A DNA stretch of 64,000 bases from Bog-105 sp965277855 (lineage in GTDB: Bacteria; Acidobacteriota; Terriglobia; Bryobacterales; Bryobacteraceae). The notes below the pieces were generated by a model, which was not told the DNA's origin, did not search any database, and worked only from the letters and a program-made list of their open reading frames with translations. The stretch spans positions 1,240,001-1,304,000 of the forward strand of contig OZ255847.1 of the NCBI GenBank assembly GCA_965277855.1. The letters are read 5' to 3'. Positions within the stretch are counted from its first letter, which is position 1. Each line of letters starts with the position of its first letter. Below are positions 1-9,068 of the stretch, in pieces. Both the position numbers and the translations under genes were made by a program.

Positions 1-1
1 G

Positions 2-145
2 GTGAGCAAGGTGGAGTTCAATTCCCTCCGTAAGAACCTTCATTGCGTAATTAGTGCGCTCCTCTTTTACCAGGACCGAGACGGTTTTCCAGAGAAAGGC
101 CGCCGGGATTGGTTACATTCTCATCGTAGAATGAGAGTTCTTTGA
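2..145 (+). CDS. possible C-terminal end of an unidentified gene (partial)
   Basis: One plus-strand frame stays open from the left edge of the window for 47 codons and stops with TGA directly against the GTG of the next gene. The other two plus frames close early. The tight junction would suit the last gene of an operon running into the membrane-protein unit that follows. The deduced peptide is basic and matches nothing I recognise. An open frame of this length is also fairly likely by chance, so this is only a candidate; the stretch may equally be a leader region. Confidence 0.22.
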   Translation: MSKVEFNSLRKNLHCVISALLFYQDRDGFPEKGRRDWLHSHRRMRVL

Positions 146-538
146 GTGATGAATCACAGACTGATGCGTCTCGTCTACGCGTGTGAGTTTTTGCTGGCAC
201 TCGTCGCCATCTTCACGGCCTGGTCCGAGATTGGCGGACAGGCGGCGTTAGACCTGATGCATTGGGGATGGAAACTGGGATTGAGTTTCGCGCTGGCAGC
301 GGCTTTTGTAGCTTACACGGCGGCACTGGTTACGGAGCAGTCGTTATGGAATTTACGCTCAGCTCGCTGGATAACGGCGATGGTTGTTTTGCTTCTGGCG
401 ATGGGCGCTGTGACCTATTTTTACGCCTTGCAGGTGGATAACGGTGACTCGGATGACTCAACTCCTTCCTCGGCTCACCACGCTGTGACCACTTCTTTCG
501 AAGCCGTGGCTGGGCAGGGAGTTCTCAGATTCGCATGA
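146..538 (+). CDS. small integral membrane protein, unknown function
   Basis: A 130-residue protein with three hydrophobic stretches, at about residues 10-27, 43-63 and 76-95, followed by a polar serine- and aspartate-rich C-terminus. I do not recognise the family. It could start at the GTG or at the ATG three bases later; both fit. Its stop overlaps the start of the next gene in an ATGA arrangement, so the two are almost certainly co-translated. The partner is a membrane-anchored protein with a JAMM-like fold, which suggests the two form a membrane complex. That is inference from gene order only. Confidence 0.7.
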   Translation: MMNHRLMRLVYACEFLLALVAIFTAWSEIGGQAALDLMHWGWKLGLSFALAAAFVAYTAALVTEQSLWNLRSARWITAMVVLLLAMGAVTYFYALQVDNGDSDDSTPSSAHHAVTTSFEAVAGQGVLRFA

Positions 539-1746
539 ACACTTCAGAGCCCGCTGCCGGGTATGCATATTGGGTGTCGCCCGACAGGTCTGCGAAAGTG
601 GTGTACTCGCTGGCTGCCCTGCAGGAAATTGACACGCTGGTCAATGATGGCTACCGGCGCATTCCGCACGGCGGTGTAGAAACCGGCGGCATTCTTTTTG
701 GCACGCGGCAGGCTCGCCTGGCACAGATTGAAGCCTTCCGGCCGATTGAGTGCCAGCATGCTTATGGCCCCTCGTTTGTGCTTTCCGAGAGCGATTTGTC
801 TGCCTTGCGGGAACAGCTGACGACGGCAGCCAACGATCCAGCCTTGGACGGGTTGCGGCCGATTGGCTGGTTTCTCGGGCATACGCGTTCTTCGTTGCAG
901 ATACAGCAGCGTGAACTCGTGTGGTTTAACGAATTCTTTCCTGAACCGGGCAGCCTGACTCTGCTGGTAAAACCGGAGCGCTTCCAACCGACTCAGTTTG
1001 GATTTCTGCTGCGCCGGCCAGACGGTTATCTGGAACAGGATGCCACTCAGAGCGCGGTGATTCTGCCGTTGTCGGGCGCAAACAGCTACACGCCTGAGAG
1101 GGCTTCGCCTTCCATCGCGGCGCCGAAAGCCGAGCGCGAAATGGCTAGAACGCCCGAGCCGGCGGCGTCTCCCGTGGGTGGAGTAACTCGTGTGAGAAAT
1201 ACCCGGCAAATGGATGAGACCCAGGTCGCACCGCCGCCAGTCTCGCCCTTTGAAGCCGCTTTAGAAAAAACGCGGGCTGCCTCCGCACAGGTCGCAGCGA
1301 AGCCTCCGGAAGCGCCGACGCCCAGGCCGACGCCCAAAATCGAATTGCCGGACCGTAGGGTTTATGCGGTCGAACGTCCGCGCAGCTTTGCGGGGTTGAG
1401 TTTGAAATCTGCGGCGGTCTTGTTACTGGCGGCGATTCTGGGATGCCTGGCTGGTTACTGGGCCTACCTGCAACTGCCTTCGCCTGCCATTCCGGTCAGC
1501 GTGCGCGAACGTAGTGGTCAGCTTTCAGTGGAATGGCCGGCCAGTCAGACCGAGAGTGTGGAATACGCAGCGATCCAGGTCGATAATGGTGCCTGGATGC
1601 CGCTAACACCGGAACAGAAAACGGCGGGTCGCGCGTTAGTGATTGCGCCGCCGGGCGATGTGAAGATCGACATCATGGCAAAACACTGGCTGCGCGATTC
1701 GCGGGGCATTGTGCGCTATATAAGGACGGCTCAGCCGGTTCGGTAA
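535..1746 (+). CDS. membrane-anchored JAMM/MPN-like protein, probably inactive as a protease
   Basis: 403 residues. The N-terminal ~170 residues look like a JAB/MPN (Mov34) domain: the VETGGILFG strand-helix carries the conserved Glu (E49), and GWFLGHTR (residues 111-118) sits where JAMM proteases have the HxH zinc motif. Here only one His (H116) remains, and the usual Ser/Asp pair is replaced by a QQRE stretch, so zinc binding looks incomplete. A proline/alanine-rich linker (about 180-280) leads to a single membrane segment near residues 287-311 and a C-terminal ~85-residue beta-like region. It is translationally coupled to the small membrane protein before it. It may be a scaffold or binding module rather than an isopeptidase. 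The fold assignment is fairly confident; the function is unknown. Confidence 0.7.
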   Translation: MNTSEPAAGYAYWVSPDRSAKVVYSLAALQEIDTLVNDGYRRIPHGGVETGGILFGTRQARLAQIEAFRPIECQHAYGPSFVLSESDLSALREQLTTAANDPALDGLRPIGWFLGHTRSSLQIQQRELVWFNEFFPEPGSLTLLVKPERFQPTQFGFLLRRPDGYLEQDATQSAVILPLSGANSYTPERASPSIAAPKAEREMARTPEPAASPVGGVTRVRNTRQMDETQVAPPPVSPFEAALEKTRAASAQVAAKPPEAPTPRPTPKIELPDRRVYAVERPRSFAGLSLKSAAVLLLAAILGCLAGYWAYLQLPSPAIPVSVRERSGQLSVEWPASQTESVEYAAIQVDNGAWMPLTPEQKTAGRALVIAPPGDVKIDIMAKHWLRDSRGIVRYIRTAQPVR

Positions 1747-1771
1747 AAGCAAGCACTTCACGACGGTCCGG

Positions 1772-2956
1772 GTGGTATCTTTGACGCCATTGGCTCGCTT
1801 TTGGATGATGTCGGCCATCTTGGCGGTTTTCAGCTCGGGCGCCGGCTTCAGCGCGCCGGAGAACATGACGCCTTTCCTGTTGGCAGTTCACGATGATCCA
1901 GTGCCTTTCACCGGCTCGGACGGATGCATACACCTGGTGTACGAACTCTGGATCACAAATTTCTCCAGTGCTGACATTCTCGTCGAGAAAGTCGACATTC
2001 TCGGCGACGGCGTTCTCCTTGAAAGCCTGGATAGGGCTGCTATCGCTCAACGTCTTCAGCCTGCCGGTGGGCGCGAAGCCGTAGGAACGCTCGCCAGGAG
2101 TATGCAGGCCTTGTTGTTTATTCACGTTGTACTTAAACCCGGCTCCAGAGTACCGGCGGCGCTTTCGCATCGAGTGACCGCGCACGTTAGCGCGGCCCCG
2201 CCTGGTCAACAGACCATGGGCGAGAGCGGTGGTGACACGGTGCTCAGTAAGCGAGAGGTCGCCCATATTGGTCCGCCCTTGCAGGGGAACCGTTTTCTCT
2301 CGGCAGACTCCTGTTGTGACGCGACTCGCCATACGCGAGCCGCCCTGGCCGTCAACGGCCGTGTCTGGGTGGCTCAGCGCTTCGCCGTCGACTGGGAGCA
2401 ACTCGATGCACAGGGCCGCATCTATTCAGGCCCCCGTGAAACGCTTCAGAGTTATACGATTTTCGGCGCTCCGGTCCTCGCCGTGGCAAGCGCCATCGTT
2501 GTGTCGGTGACCGATGGTCTTTCCGAGCAAACGCCGGGTAAATTTCCCGATCAGATTGCGCTCGATGCAGCCGACGGAAACTCGGTCATGCTCGATTTGG
2601 GACAGAGCCGCTATGCGATTTATGCTCACCTCCAGCCCGGCAGCGTTCGCGTTCACCGTGGCGAGCGGGTCAAACAAGGCCAAGTGATCGGGCTTGTCGG
2701 AAACTCAGGCAATTCGGTAGCCCCTCACCTTCATTTCCAGGTCAACGACGGGCCGTCATCGTTCGCCTCCAACGGGCTGCCCTATGAGATTGATCGCTTT
2801 CAGGTCTCCGGAAAAGCCCCTGGTACAAAAGCTTTCGATCAAGCCGAAGCACACGGCACTGCGCTGCCGTTTACAGCGTTCAACCCAGTGCGAGAGGTTC
2901 AAGGTTCCTTGCCTCTCGATCAGCTGATCCTCTCGTTCGATCTCTTAGACCGCTGA
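1772..2956 (+). CDS. secreted M23/LytM-family peptidase
   Basis: 394 residues beginning at GTG; an in-frame ATG pair at about 1802 is an alternative and would start right at the signal peptide (hydrophobic run ending near SSGAGFSA). The first ~190 residues form an uncharacterised beta-rich region. The C-terminal half is an M23 metallopeptidase: RFAVDW supplies the Asp ligand region, YAHL and the turn GQVIGLVGNSGNS are typical, and PHLHFQV contains the HxH zinc motif. Such enzymes cut peptidoglycan cross-bridges or act as LytM regulators at the cell wall. The gene follows the JAMM-like gene by 25 bp on the same strand, so it may share its transcript. It converges with the permease gene downstream. 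Confidence 0.85.
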   Translation: MVSLTPLARFWMMSAILAVFSSGAGFSAPENMTPFLLAVHDDPVPFTGSDGCIHLVYELWITNFSSADILVEKVDILGDGVLLESLDRAAIAQRLQPAGGREAVGTLARSMQALLFIHVVLKPGSRVPAALSHRVTAHVSAAPPGQQTMGESGGDTVLSKREVAHIGPPLQGNRFLSADSCCDATRHTRAALAVNGRVWVAQRFAVDWEQLDAQGRIYSGPRETLQSYTIFGAPVLAVASAIVVSVTDGLSEQTPGKFPDQIALDAADGNSVMLDLGQSRYAIYAHLQPGSVRVHRGERVKQGQVIGLVGNSGNSVAPHLHFQVNDGPSSFASNGLPYEIDRFQVSGKAPGTKAFDQAEAHGTALPFTAFNPVREVQGSLPLDQLILSFDLLDR

Positions 2957-2984
2957 AGAATCGAGAAGGTCAGCGCGTTCGCGT

Positions 2985-5552
2985 CTACTCATATCGAAGC
3001 GAGATAGACGGATCTACGTTACTCGCCCGGCGGGCGGGCAAGTAGCAGGCCAATAAACTAACGAGTAACATCGAGGCTGCTGCTGAGAAGTATATGAGCG
3101 GGTCCGCCGTGCTCACTCCGTACACCAGAGCCGCCAGCGTGTGACGCAAAGCAAGAGAGCCCGCCATGCCCAGAGCGGCGCCCGCCACGGCAAGCTTCAT
3201 GCCGTTGCCAAGAACCAACCACAGCACCTGCCGCCGCTGCGCCCCCAGCGCCATTCTGATGCCGATCTCACGGCTGCGTTGCGCTACCGACCAAGCCATG
3301 ACTCCGTAAATTCCAGCCAGCGCGAGTAGCAGCGCCAGCCCCGCAAACGTCGTCAGCAGGCCCATCGTCCAACGCCGCTTGCGAGCAGATTCGTTCACGA
3401 TCTGATCCATGGATCGCATTTCCGAAATTGCCAGTTCCGGATCGAGCGCGTGCAAACTCCGGTCCACGACGCCCGCCAGCGCGAGCGGATCACCGGTCGC
3501 CTTCACGATCACATATTGTGCCGCCAGACCCGGATAATAAATGTCCATGGTCGGTTCGGAATCGAGTCCAAATTGCTTCACATCGGCCACGACTCCGATG
3601 ATTCTTGACCAGGTTGGTGGCGCATCCCACGGGCCAGTGACGAACTTCAATCCGATGGGATTTTTCCCGGGCCAAAAACGCCGCGCCATCGCTTCGTTAA
3701 TCATCACCACCGGCTGTTTCAGATCCCGGTCTGTGAACGTGTGTCCTGCGCGCAGCGCCACTCGCATCACGCGAAAATAGTCCGGGCTCATTGTGCGGAT
3801 TTGGGCTGCCGGTAATGCATCGGGTTGGATCAGATGATTTCCCGGAATATTGAAACGCGATGCGTTCGCTCGATTGGCAATCAAAGGAAGAGCATTCGTA
3901 ACCGCCACGCCCTGCACCCCGGGCAGGGCTGTCAGCTTTTCCTGCATGCGGTGGAACAAAGCCTCGGGATTTCGAGACTGCGGGGTCAGCACCCGCAAGG
4001 TTAGTATGCCTTTCGGATCGAATCCTGGATTGACGTGCAGAAGCCCGTTGAAACTCTTTGCCAAAATCGCCGCGCCGATCACCAGCATGATCGTCAAGGC
4101 GAACTCAAAGACCACCAGCGTCGACCGCGTCGTGATTCCACTGCTCGTTGCGGAGGCAGACTTAATCACGGTTTGTGCATCCGTTCTAAGTGTTTGTAGC
4201 GCGGGCGCCAGCCCAAACAACACACCGGCCAGTAAGGTTGTAGCGATTAGAAAAAGCACGACCATTAGATCGGGGTGCACCGCCCGTGTGTGCAGCGTGA
4301 GCAGCAGTGCGACCTTGGCGAACAGAAGACCGAATCCGCCACCGAGCAGAGCCAGTACCACGCTTTCCGTTAGCAACTGCTGCACGATACGACGGCCGCT
4401 TGCTCCCAAGGCAGTCCGCACCGCCATCTCTTTTGTTCGGGCTGACGCTCGTGACAGCAGCAGACTCGCAATATTTGTGCAGGCAATCAGCAGGAGTATG
4501 GACGCCGCTCCCAGCAGCATCAGCAAAGCAGGACGGATGTCGCCCGTTAAATCGTCTTGCAGCTTGCTGACGCGAATACCCCAGCCGGAACTGGTTTTAG
4601 GATGTTCTTTTGCCAGTCGCTGGGAGATTGCCAGCATTCGCCCTGCGGCTTGCTGTTGATCCACGCCCGGGAGCAGCCGCGCTAGAAAACCGAGCGCATG
4701 TCGAACCGGGTTGGTGAGCTCGTCGGCCATTAAGGGTCCTGGTGGCAACCAGAGATCGGCCCAATCAGGAAATTGCCCTGCCGCCGGCATCACTCCCACT
4801 ACCGTGAATTGTCCCTGGTTCAGGTGAACGGTTTTGCCTATCACGCCCGCATCTGCTTTGAAACGGCTGTGCCAGAGTCGGTTACTGAGAAGCATCGAAT
4901 GCGGATCTTCCTTGGCGAAAAAACCGCGGCCCAGCAGCGGTTTGACGCCAAGCATTGGGAACAAATTGGTCGAGATAAAGTTCGCGTGTACTGCGATCGG
5001 TTCCGAGCCGGCTACGGCCAGATTCCCATCCTGCGGCACAGATCGATACCAGGCGGTTTCTTCAAAACAACCGCATTGTGTTTCCCAGGCCTGCAGTTCC
5101 AGGGGCGAGATGCCGAGGGTCGAAAATTGCGGCAGGTACGTATCCCAAACCGCCAGCAGACGCGCTGGGTCGCGGAACGGCAGCGGCTTTAAGAGCACTG
5201 CGTGCACAATACTGAACACCGCCGTGTTCGCCCCAATGCCTAACGCCAACACAAAAACCACGAGCATGGAAAAGCCGGCATTCTTCCGAATCAGCCGGAG
5301 GGCGTATCGGAGGTCCTGAACAAAATCGCTCAGCCATCTCACCCCTCGGGCGTCGCGGCATTCTTCCCGTATCTGCTCGCTTCCACCGAACGCCCGGCGC
5401 GAGATGCGATCTGCTTCCCCGAGCGTTATTCCGGCTCGTCTCTGTTTCTCCGTTTCGCAGTCCAAGTGAAAGCGCAGTTCCTCTTCCATTTCGGCTTCGA
5501 TCCTGCGCCGTCGGAACACTGCACGCAGCCGGTAAAGTAGATCGCTAAACAT
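2985..5552 (-). CDS. FtsX/MacB-type ABC transporter permease (acidobacterial ADOP-like family)
   Basis: 855 residues. The N-terminal ~75 residues are a charged prefix (FRRRRIEAEMEEELRFHLD) characteristic of the large permeases that are amplified in Acidobacteriota. A MacB-type periplasmic core follows the first membrane helix (about 95-120, with GIGANTAVFS). The protein has two FtsX domains: a central three-helix block at about 345-455 and a second near 740-850, ending in the typical LPARRASNVDP...LRYE. No ATP-binding subunit is encoded next to it, so it would have to recruit one from elsewhere or act alone. Such permeases are linked to export of peptides, lipoproteins or antibiotics, but the substrate cannot be told from sequence. 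It sits alone on the minus strand. Confidence 0.88.
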   Translation of the reverse strand: MFSDLLYRLRAVFRRRRIEAEMEEELRFHLDCETEKQRRAGITLGEADRISRRAFGGSEQIREECRDARGVRWLSDFVQDLRYALRLIRKNAGFSMLVVFVLALGIGANTAVFSIVHAVLLKPLPFRDPARLLAVWDTYLPQFSTLGISPLELQAWETQCGCFEETAWYRSVPQDGNLAVAGSEPIAVHANFISTNLFPMLGVKPLLGRGFFAKEDPHSMLLSNRLWHSRFKADAGVIGKTVHLNQGQFTVVGVMPAAGQFPDWADLWLPPGPLMADELTNPVRHALGFLARLLPGVDQQQAAGRMLAISQRLAKEHPKTSSGWGIRVSKLQDDLTGDIRPALLMLLGAASILLLIACTNIASLLLSRASARTKEMAVRTALGASGRRIVQQLLTESVVLALLGGGFGLLFAKVALLLTLHTRAVHPDLMVVLFLIATTLLAGVLFGLAPALQTLRTDAQTVIKSASATSSGITTRSTLVVFEFALTIMLVIGAAILAKSFNGLLHVNPGFDPKGILTLRVLTPQSRNPEALFHRMQEKLTALPGVQGVAVTNALPLIANRANASRFNIPGNHLIQPDALPAAQIRTMSPDYFRVMRVALRAGHTFTDRDLKQPVVMINEAMARRFWPGKNPIGLKFVTGPWDAPPTWSRIIGVVADVKQFGLDSEPTMDIYYPGLAAQYVIVKATGDPLALAGVVDRSLHALDPELAISEMRSMDQIVNESARKRRWTMGLLTTFAGLALLLALAGIYGVMAWSVAQRSREIGIRMALGAQRRQVLWLVLGNGMKLAVAGAALGMAGSLALRHTLAALVYGVSTADPLIYFSAAASMLLVSLLACYLPARRASNVDPSISLRYE

Positions 5553-5746
5553 TGCCCTTTTGCTCTTAAACCCTGTCCAATACGTAACCCACTGCGGTTG
5601 CTAACCTGCGCCAGGACCCCCTCATGTCTCTTGCACATGCAATCCTCTTCCCTTTCACTTCTACAAGAACATTGTAACCTCGTTGTCGAAGCGATAGGGC
5701 AGATCTGTCTAGCTTAACTGCCGGGAATTATGCTTAAGAGACGATC

Positions 5747-7048
5747 ATGCCAACCGTAGCCTCCCCACATCTCGCTGGCCGTCCGCGCCAGGCCTTCATT
5801 CTCGGTTGGGGTTTTTCGCAGTTGGGTGGCGTTAACGAGGTCGTCCGCAATCTCGTCCACGAATACTCCGAAAGCGGCCCGCTTGCCCCTCTAGTCATCG
5901 AGCCTGTCATTACTGCGTCCGGCGCTGACTCTCTTGTCCGCCAGCTCTCGCTTCCTGCGCCTTTCCACGCTCGTCGACCATGGCGCGCTCTGGCCGCCTT
6001 CTGCTATCGCCTGCCTGCGTTACTCCGCAAGCTGCGCGCGCTCTGCGTTTCTGAGAACATCCGAGTGCTTAATCCTCACTTCATCGGCCTGGAATATTTT
6101 CCGCTTATGCTCTTTCGCCGGTTCGGCGGCTTCCACGGCCCCCTGCTGCTCTCGTTCCATGGTTCTGACATTCGCAACATGATACGGACGCGGGGCTTTG
6201 AGCGCTTCCTGTCACGCCTGCTCCTGCGGGGTGCAGATCTGCTCATTCCCTGCTCTGAAGGCTTGGCCGAAGAAATTACCTTGTTCGTTCCCGAATGTGC
6301 CGGACGCATTGTCTCGATCCCGAACGGCATCGATATCGACCGCTTCCTCGCGAAAGCCGACCCCTCGTTCTCCCTTCCCGAGCCCTTCGCGCAGCGCCGG
6401 AAGATCGTCAATATTGGAGCGTTTGAATACAAAAAAGGGCACGACACGCTGCTGCGCGCTTTTGCTCAGGTACACCGCGTTCACCCCGATGTCTGCCTGA
6501 TAATCGCCGGCCAGCCACGCGAAAAATTGGCCGAAACTCAGCAACTCATACTGGACCTGGGTCTCGCCTCCGAGGTACTGCTGCTGCAGAACATTTCCCA
6601 CAACGTGATTTCTGCCCTGCTGCAATGGCCTAGTCTGTTTGCCTTGTCCTCACGCTGGGAAAAAGGCGTCTGCGGCGAGGGCTTTGCCATGGCATTGCTT
6701 GAGGCCGCCGCCGCGCGACGACCCGTCGTTTCCACTCATTCCTGCGGCGTAACGGAACTTATTGAACACGGCGTATCCGGCTTGATCGTGCCCACCGAGG
6801 ATCCGGACCGCCTCGCCGTCGCTCTCTGCCGCCTGCTTGACAATCCAGCGGAAGCCGATCGCCTCGCCGCCAACCTGCACCGCGTCGTTCGCCAGGACTT
6901 CACCTGGAAAGCGGCCCATGCCCGCTATCTTCAGCTGACCGAAGCCAAGCGGCCACCCCGCACGCCCGTTGCATTTTTTATCGAAACCCTGCGAGATTTA
7001 TTCGGCCGCCCCCGCACCAAAAGTTATACCCGATCAGCGTCGTATTAA
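5747..7048 (+). CDS. GT4-family glycosyltransferase
   Basis: 433 residues with a GT-B fold of the GT4 family. The N-terminal Rossmann half has the glycine-rich start (GWGFSQLGGVNEVV) and GSDIRNM. The C-terminal half has RKIVNIGAFEYKKG and the donor-binding E-x7-E element in GEGFAMALLEAA (about residues 310-325), followed by GVTELIEHGVSGLIV. These enzymes transfer a sugar from a nucleotide donor to a lipid-linked or polysaccharide acceptor at the inner face of the membrane. It stands alone with its own intrinsic terminator directly downstream. The proximity of the GT-C/methyltransferase operon at 9-15 kb suggests a shared role in surface glycans, which is inference. Confidence 0.9.
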   Translation: MPTVASPHLAGRPRQAFILGWGFSQLGGVNEVVRNLVHEYSESGPLAPLVIEPVITASGADSLVRQLSLPAPFHARRPWRALAAFCYRLPALLRKLRALCVSENIRVLNPHFIGLEYFPLMLFRRFGGFHGPLLLSFHGSDIRNMIRTRGFERFLSRLLLRGADLLIPCSEGLAEEITLFVPECAGRIVSIPNGIDIDRFLAKADPSFSLPEPFAQRRKIVNIGAFEYKKGHDTLLRAFAQVHRVHPDVCLIIAGQPREKLAETQQLILDLGLASEVLLLQNISHNVISALLQWPSLFALSSRWEKGVCGEGFAMALLEAAAARRPVVSTHSCGVTELIEHGVSGLIVPTEDPDRLAVALCRLLDNPAEADRLAANLHRVVRQDFTWKAAHARYLQLTEAKRPPRTPVAFFIETLRDLFGRPRTKSYTRSASY

Positions 7049-7078
7049 GTGTAGGGACATAAGCGACGCCTTTACCGC

Positions 7079-7121
7079 GGAGAGACCAACAACCTCCATC
7101 CGGTCTCTCCCCTCCTTTTTT
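7079..7121 (+). terminator. intrinsic terminator of the GT4 glycosyltransferase gene
   Basis: A perfect 9-bp stem (GGAGAGACC at 7079-7087 with GGTCTCTCC at 7102-7110), a 14-nt loop, and then a C-rich spacer and six Ts (7116-7121). It lies 30 bp past the glycosyltransferase stop on the plus strand. The T-run overlaps the stop codon of the convergent gene. There is no matching T-run for the opposite direction. Confidence 0.85.
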
Positions 7122-7860
7122 ACTTTTCTCCCTCGCCCGATACGCGCACCGTCACCACCACAAACATGGCAGAAGTGCCGTTGTCGATATTTGATTTACC
7201 TACAACTACTTTCTGCCCTTCCCGCAAATCGAGACTAGTCTTGAATCGGGCATTCTCTCTCCCCCCCATACCGGAAAAGTCAGCCGTAAACTGAAAATTA
7301 TCAAGATGGACCACGCGCTGAGACGAATCAACAGTCGGTCGAAAACTCAGGAGATAAATCGCCGGGGTGGGGCTTTTCGCTCCTTTTCGGAGGGTTCCTT
7401 GCGTGCTCGCCTCCTCTCCCCCTCGCGAGCGCACCAGCATAGTCGCCACAACTTCGTAGTTGGTGTAAGGATAGACGGCCTGTAACTGCTTGATCACGGG
7501 GGCCATTATAGGCGGCACAACATTAGTGCCGAGAGCATTATCCGAGGCCGTGATCACGTACACCGTCGTCTCAACGTCCCGCTGCTGAACCCCTGAGTCC
7601 GGTTGATCCATCTCTTGAATTAGCTTGTCCGCCTGCTCCAGCTTCTCCGCAGTACCTTGAACCAGCAGAACCCGCATCGAGTTATCTGGACGCACATAGA
7701 AGCTTGGACTCAGCACATCCGCCACATGACTGGCTTGCGCATAATGCAGCCGGTACAGCTTTGTCGCTGGCTTCTCCTCTCGCGCCGGCAGGTTCTGCCC
7801 AGCCATTAACAGCGGCCAGAATCCCAAAAACCCGACCGCCAGCTTCCTACTCATTAACAT
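7120..7860 (-). CDS. secreted secretin-N-domain-like protein, third gene of the sigma/anti-sigma operon
   Basis: 246 residues from the ATG at 7860, chosen because GGAGAG lies five bases upstream. A second ATG six bases on is possible. A signal peptide (about residues 1-24) is followed by a region resembling the N domains of secretins: YRLHYAQASHVADVL, then the strand-helix MRVLLVQGTAEKLEQADKLIQEMDQP. The secretin pore domain is absent. The rest (about 90-246) is beta-rich and unassigned. The gene overlaps the anti-sigma gene by 14 bp, so it is expected to be made with the sigma/anti-sigma pair and may act in the periplasm upstream of that switch or be a subunit of a larger assembly. The function is not established. 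Confidence 0.75.
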   Translation of the reverse strand: MLMSRKLAVGFLGFWPLLMAGQNLPAREEKPATKLYRLHYAQASHVADVLSPSFYVRPDNSMRVLLVQGTAEKLEQADKLIQEMDQPDSGVQQRDVETTVYVITASDNALGTNVVPPIMAPVIKQLQAVYPYTNYEVVATMLVRSRGGEEASTQGTLRKGAKSPTPAIYLLSFRPTVDSSQRVVHLDNFQFTADFSGMGGRENARFKTSLDLREGQKVVVGKSNIDNGTSAMFVVVTVRVSGEGEK

Positions 7861-8389
7861 TCGTTCTCTCCTCCGTCTGCAAAACAATCACCACATTCGG
7901 ATCCGCCGTAGTCATATGAATCTCCGTTGGTCGACCCGGCGCGCTCACCAGCGAAACAAGTCTCAAACCCGCCTCTGGAAGTCGCCGTGGCCGACGCTGC
8001 AAGTTCCGAACGACCAGCGTGCGCGAGGGTAAAGGCTGCGCCGCAATCACGGGCTCGCTCGCCAGCACCGCTGCCACCGCCGGAACGACCTGCTTCACAG
8101 GCCAGTTCAGCCACACCAGCGCTGCGGCCGCCAAACCCACCGGAACCGGTACCCATTTCCACCAGCCCCAGACCTTTGTTTGTTGGGGAAGCCTCTCCAG
8201 AACTGCCGTCCGCACCTCCGCCAAATCCTCGTCCAACAAATCGTCGCCAACGCCGGAAGTGAGCCCGCGAAACTCTTCCACGATCCCCGCGCAGGCTTCA
8301 CATCCCGCCACATGCGGCGCAATCTCACTGCCCGCTACTTCCCCACCCGCATACAACGCCAGCTCTTCTTCCGCCGGATGTGTCCTCAT
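7847..8389 (-). CDS. zinc-finger (zf-HC2) anti-sigma factor, single-pass membrane protein
   Basis: 180 residues. The N-terminus is a putative zinc-finger anti-sigma domain: an early His (H4), then HVAGCEAC at about residues 26-33, giving the H-x3-C-x2-C signature. A single membrane segment follows near 81-98 (VPVGLAAAALVWLNW). The ~80-residue C-terminal part would be periplasmic. Its ATG overlaps the stop of the ECF sigma gene in an ATGA junction with AAGGAG upstream, the usual arrangement for a cognate pair. It would hold the sigma factor at the membrane until a signal releases it. The signal and target promoters are not visible. Confidence 0.85.
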   Translation of the reverse strand: MRTHPAEEELALYAGGEVAGSEIAPHVAGCEACAGIVEEFRGLTSGVGDDLLDEDLAEVRTAVLERLPQQTKVWGWWKWVPVPVGLAAAALVWLNWPVKQVVPAVAAVLASEPVIAAQPLPSRTLVVRNLQRRPRRLPEAGLRLVSLVSAPGRPTEIHMTTADPNVVIVLQTEERTNVNE

Positions 8390-9009
8390 CTCCGCTCCTT
8401 CCGACTTGCTATTACAAATTTGCGTATCTTTACTCGCCCGGTCGAAATCTGCGACCGCACCGTCGCCTCCGACGATTCCAATATCACCGCTACCTCTGCC
8501 GTTGTGCAGCCTTCCAAATCCCGCAGCACAATCGCCGCCTGCTCTTTAGGCGCGAGTGTCTTCAACGCCGACCGGAGCAACGTTTTCTCCTGCGTAGCCG
8601 CCAGTGTCGCCTTCGGATCCAGCCGTTCATCCGCAAGCTCCACGGCCACCGGCTCACTCTTTCTTTTCCGTAGCGCATCCAGGCACAAGTTCACCGTCAT
8701 GCGATACAGCCACGGCGTCAGCTCCTGCTCGTCCTGAAACCTGCCCAGCGATCGATACAGCCGCAGAAACACTTCCTGCGCCGCGTCTTTTGCATCCTCC
8801 CGGTTCCACAGCATGCGCTGCGCCGTCCGCAACACCAGCCGCTCATGGTGCCGCAGAATTCGTTCAAACGCCGCCGCGTCGCCCGCCTTCGCTTCCGACA
8901 CCCAGCGGCGCAGCATGCTCTCTTCAGCCATGTAGCGGTCAGGCCACGACACGGGTATCCGAACCGGCATCGATTCTGCCATTCTTTCGTTAGCGCTCGA
9001 CCTTTCCAT
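8386..9009 (-). CDS. ECF-type RNA polymerase sigma factor
   Basis: 207 residues with region 2 (DAAAFERILRHHERLVLRTA, then DAAQEVFLRLYRSL at about 80-93) and region 4 (LAPKEQAAIVLRDLEGC, then the helix-turn-helix TTAEVAVILESSEATVRSQ at about 175-195). It lacks regions 1 and 3, as expected for a group 4 sigma factor. The start could be any of several Met residues in the first 27 codons; the first has GGAG immediately before it. It heads a three-gene operon with its anti-sigma factor and a secreted secretin-N-like protein. It probably directs an envelope-linked regulon, which is inference from this context. Confidence 0.92.
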   Translation of the reverse strand: MERSSANERMAESMPVRIPVSWPDRYMAEESMLRRWVSEAKAGDAAAFERILRHHERLVLRTAQRMLWNREDAKDAAQEVFLRLYRSLGRFQDEQELTPWLYRMTVNLCLDALRKRKSEPVAVELADERLDPKATLAATQEKTLLRSALKTLAPKEQAAIVLRDLEGCTTAEVAVILESSEATVRSQISTGRVKIRKFVIASRKERR

Positions 9010-9068
9010 CTCCTATACGCAGCAATCCCGCCAAGTGTGTAGAAAAGCCATGTAGAAAATTAGAAGCA

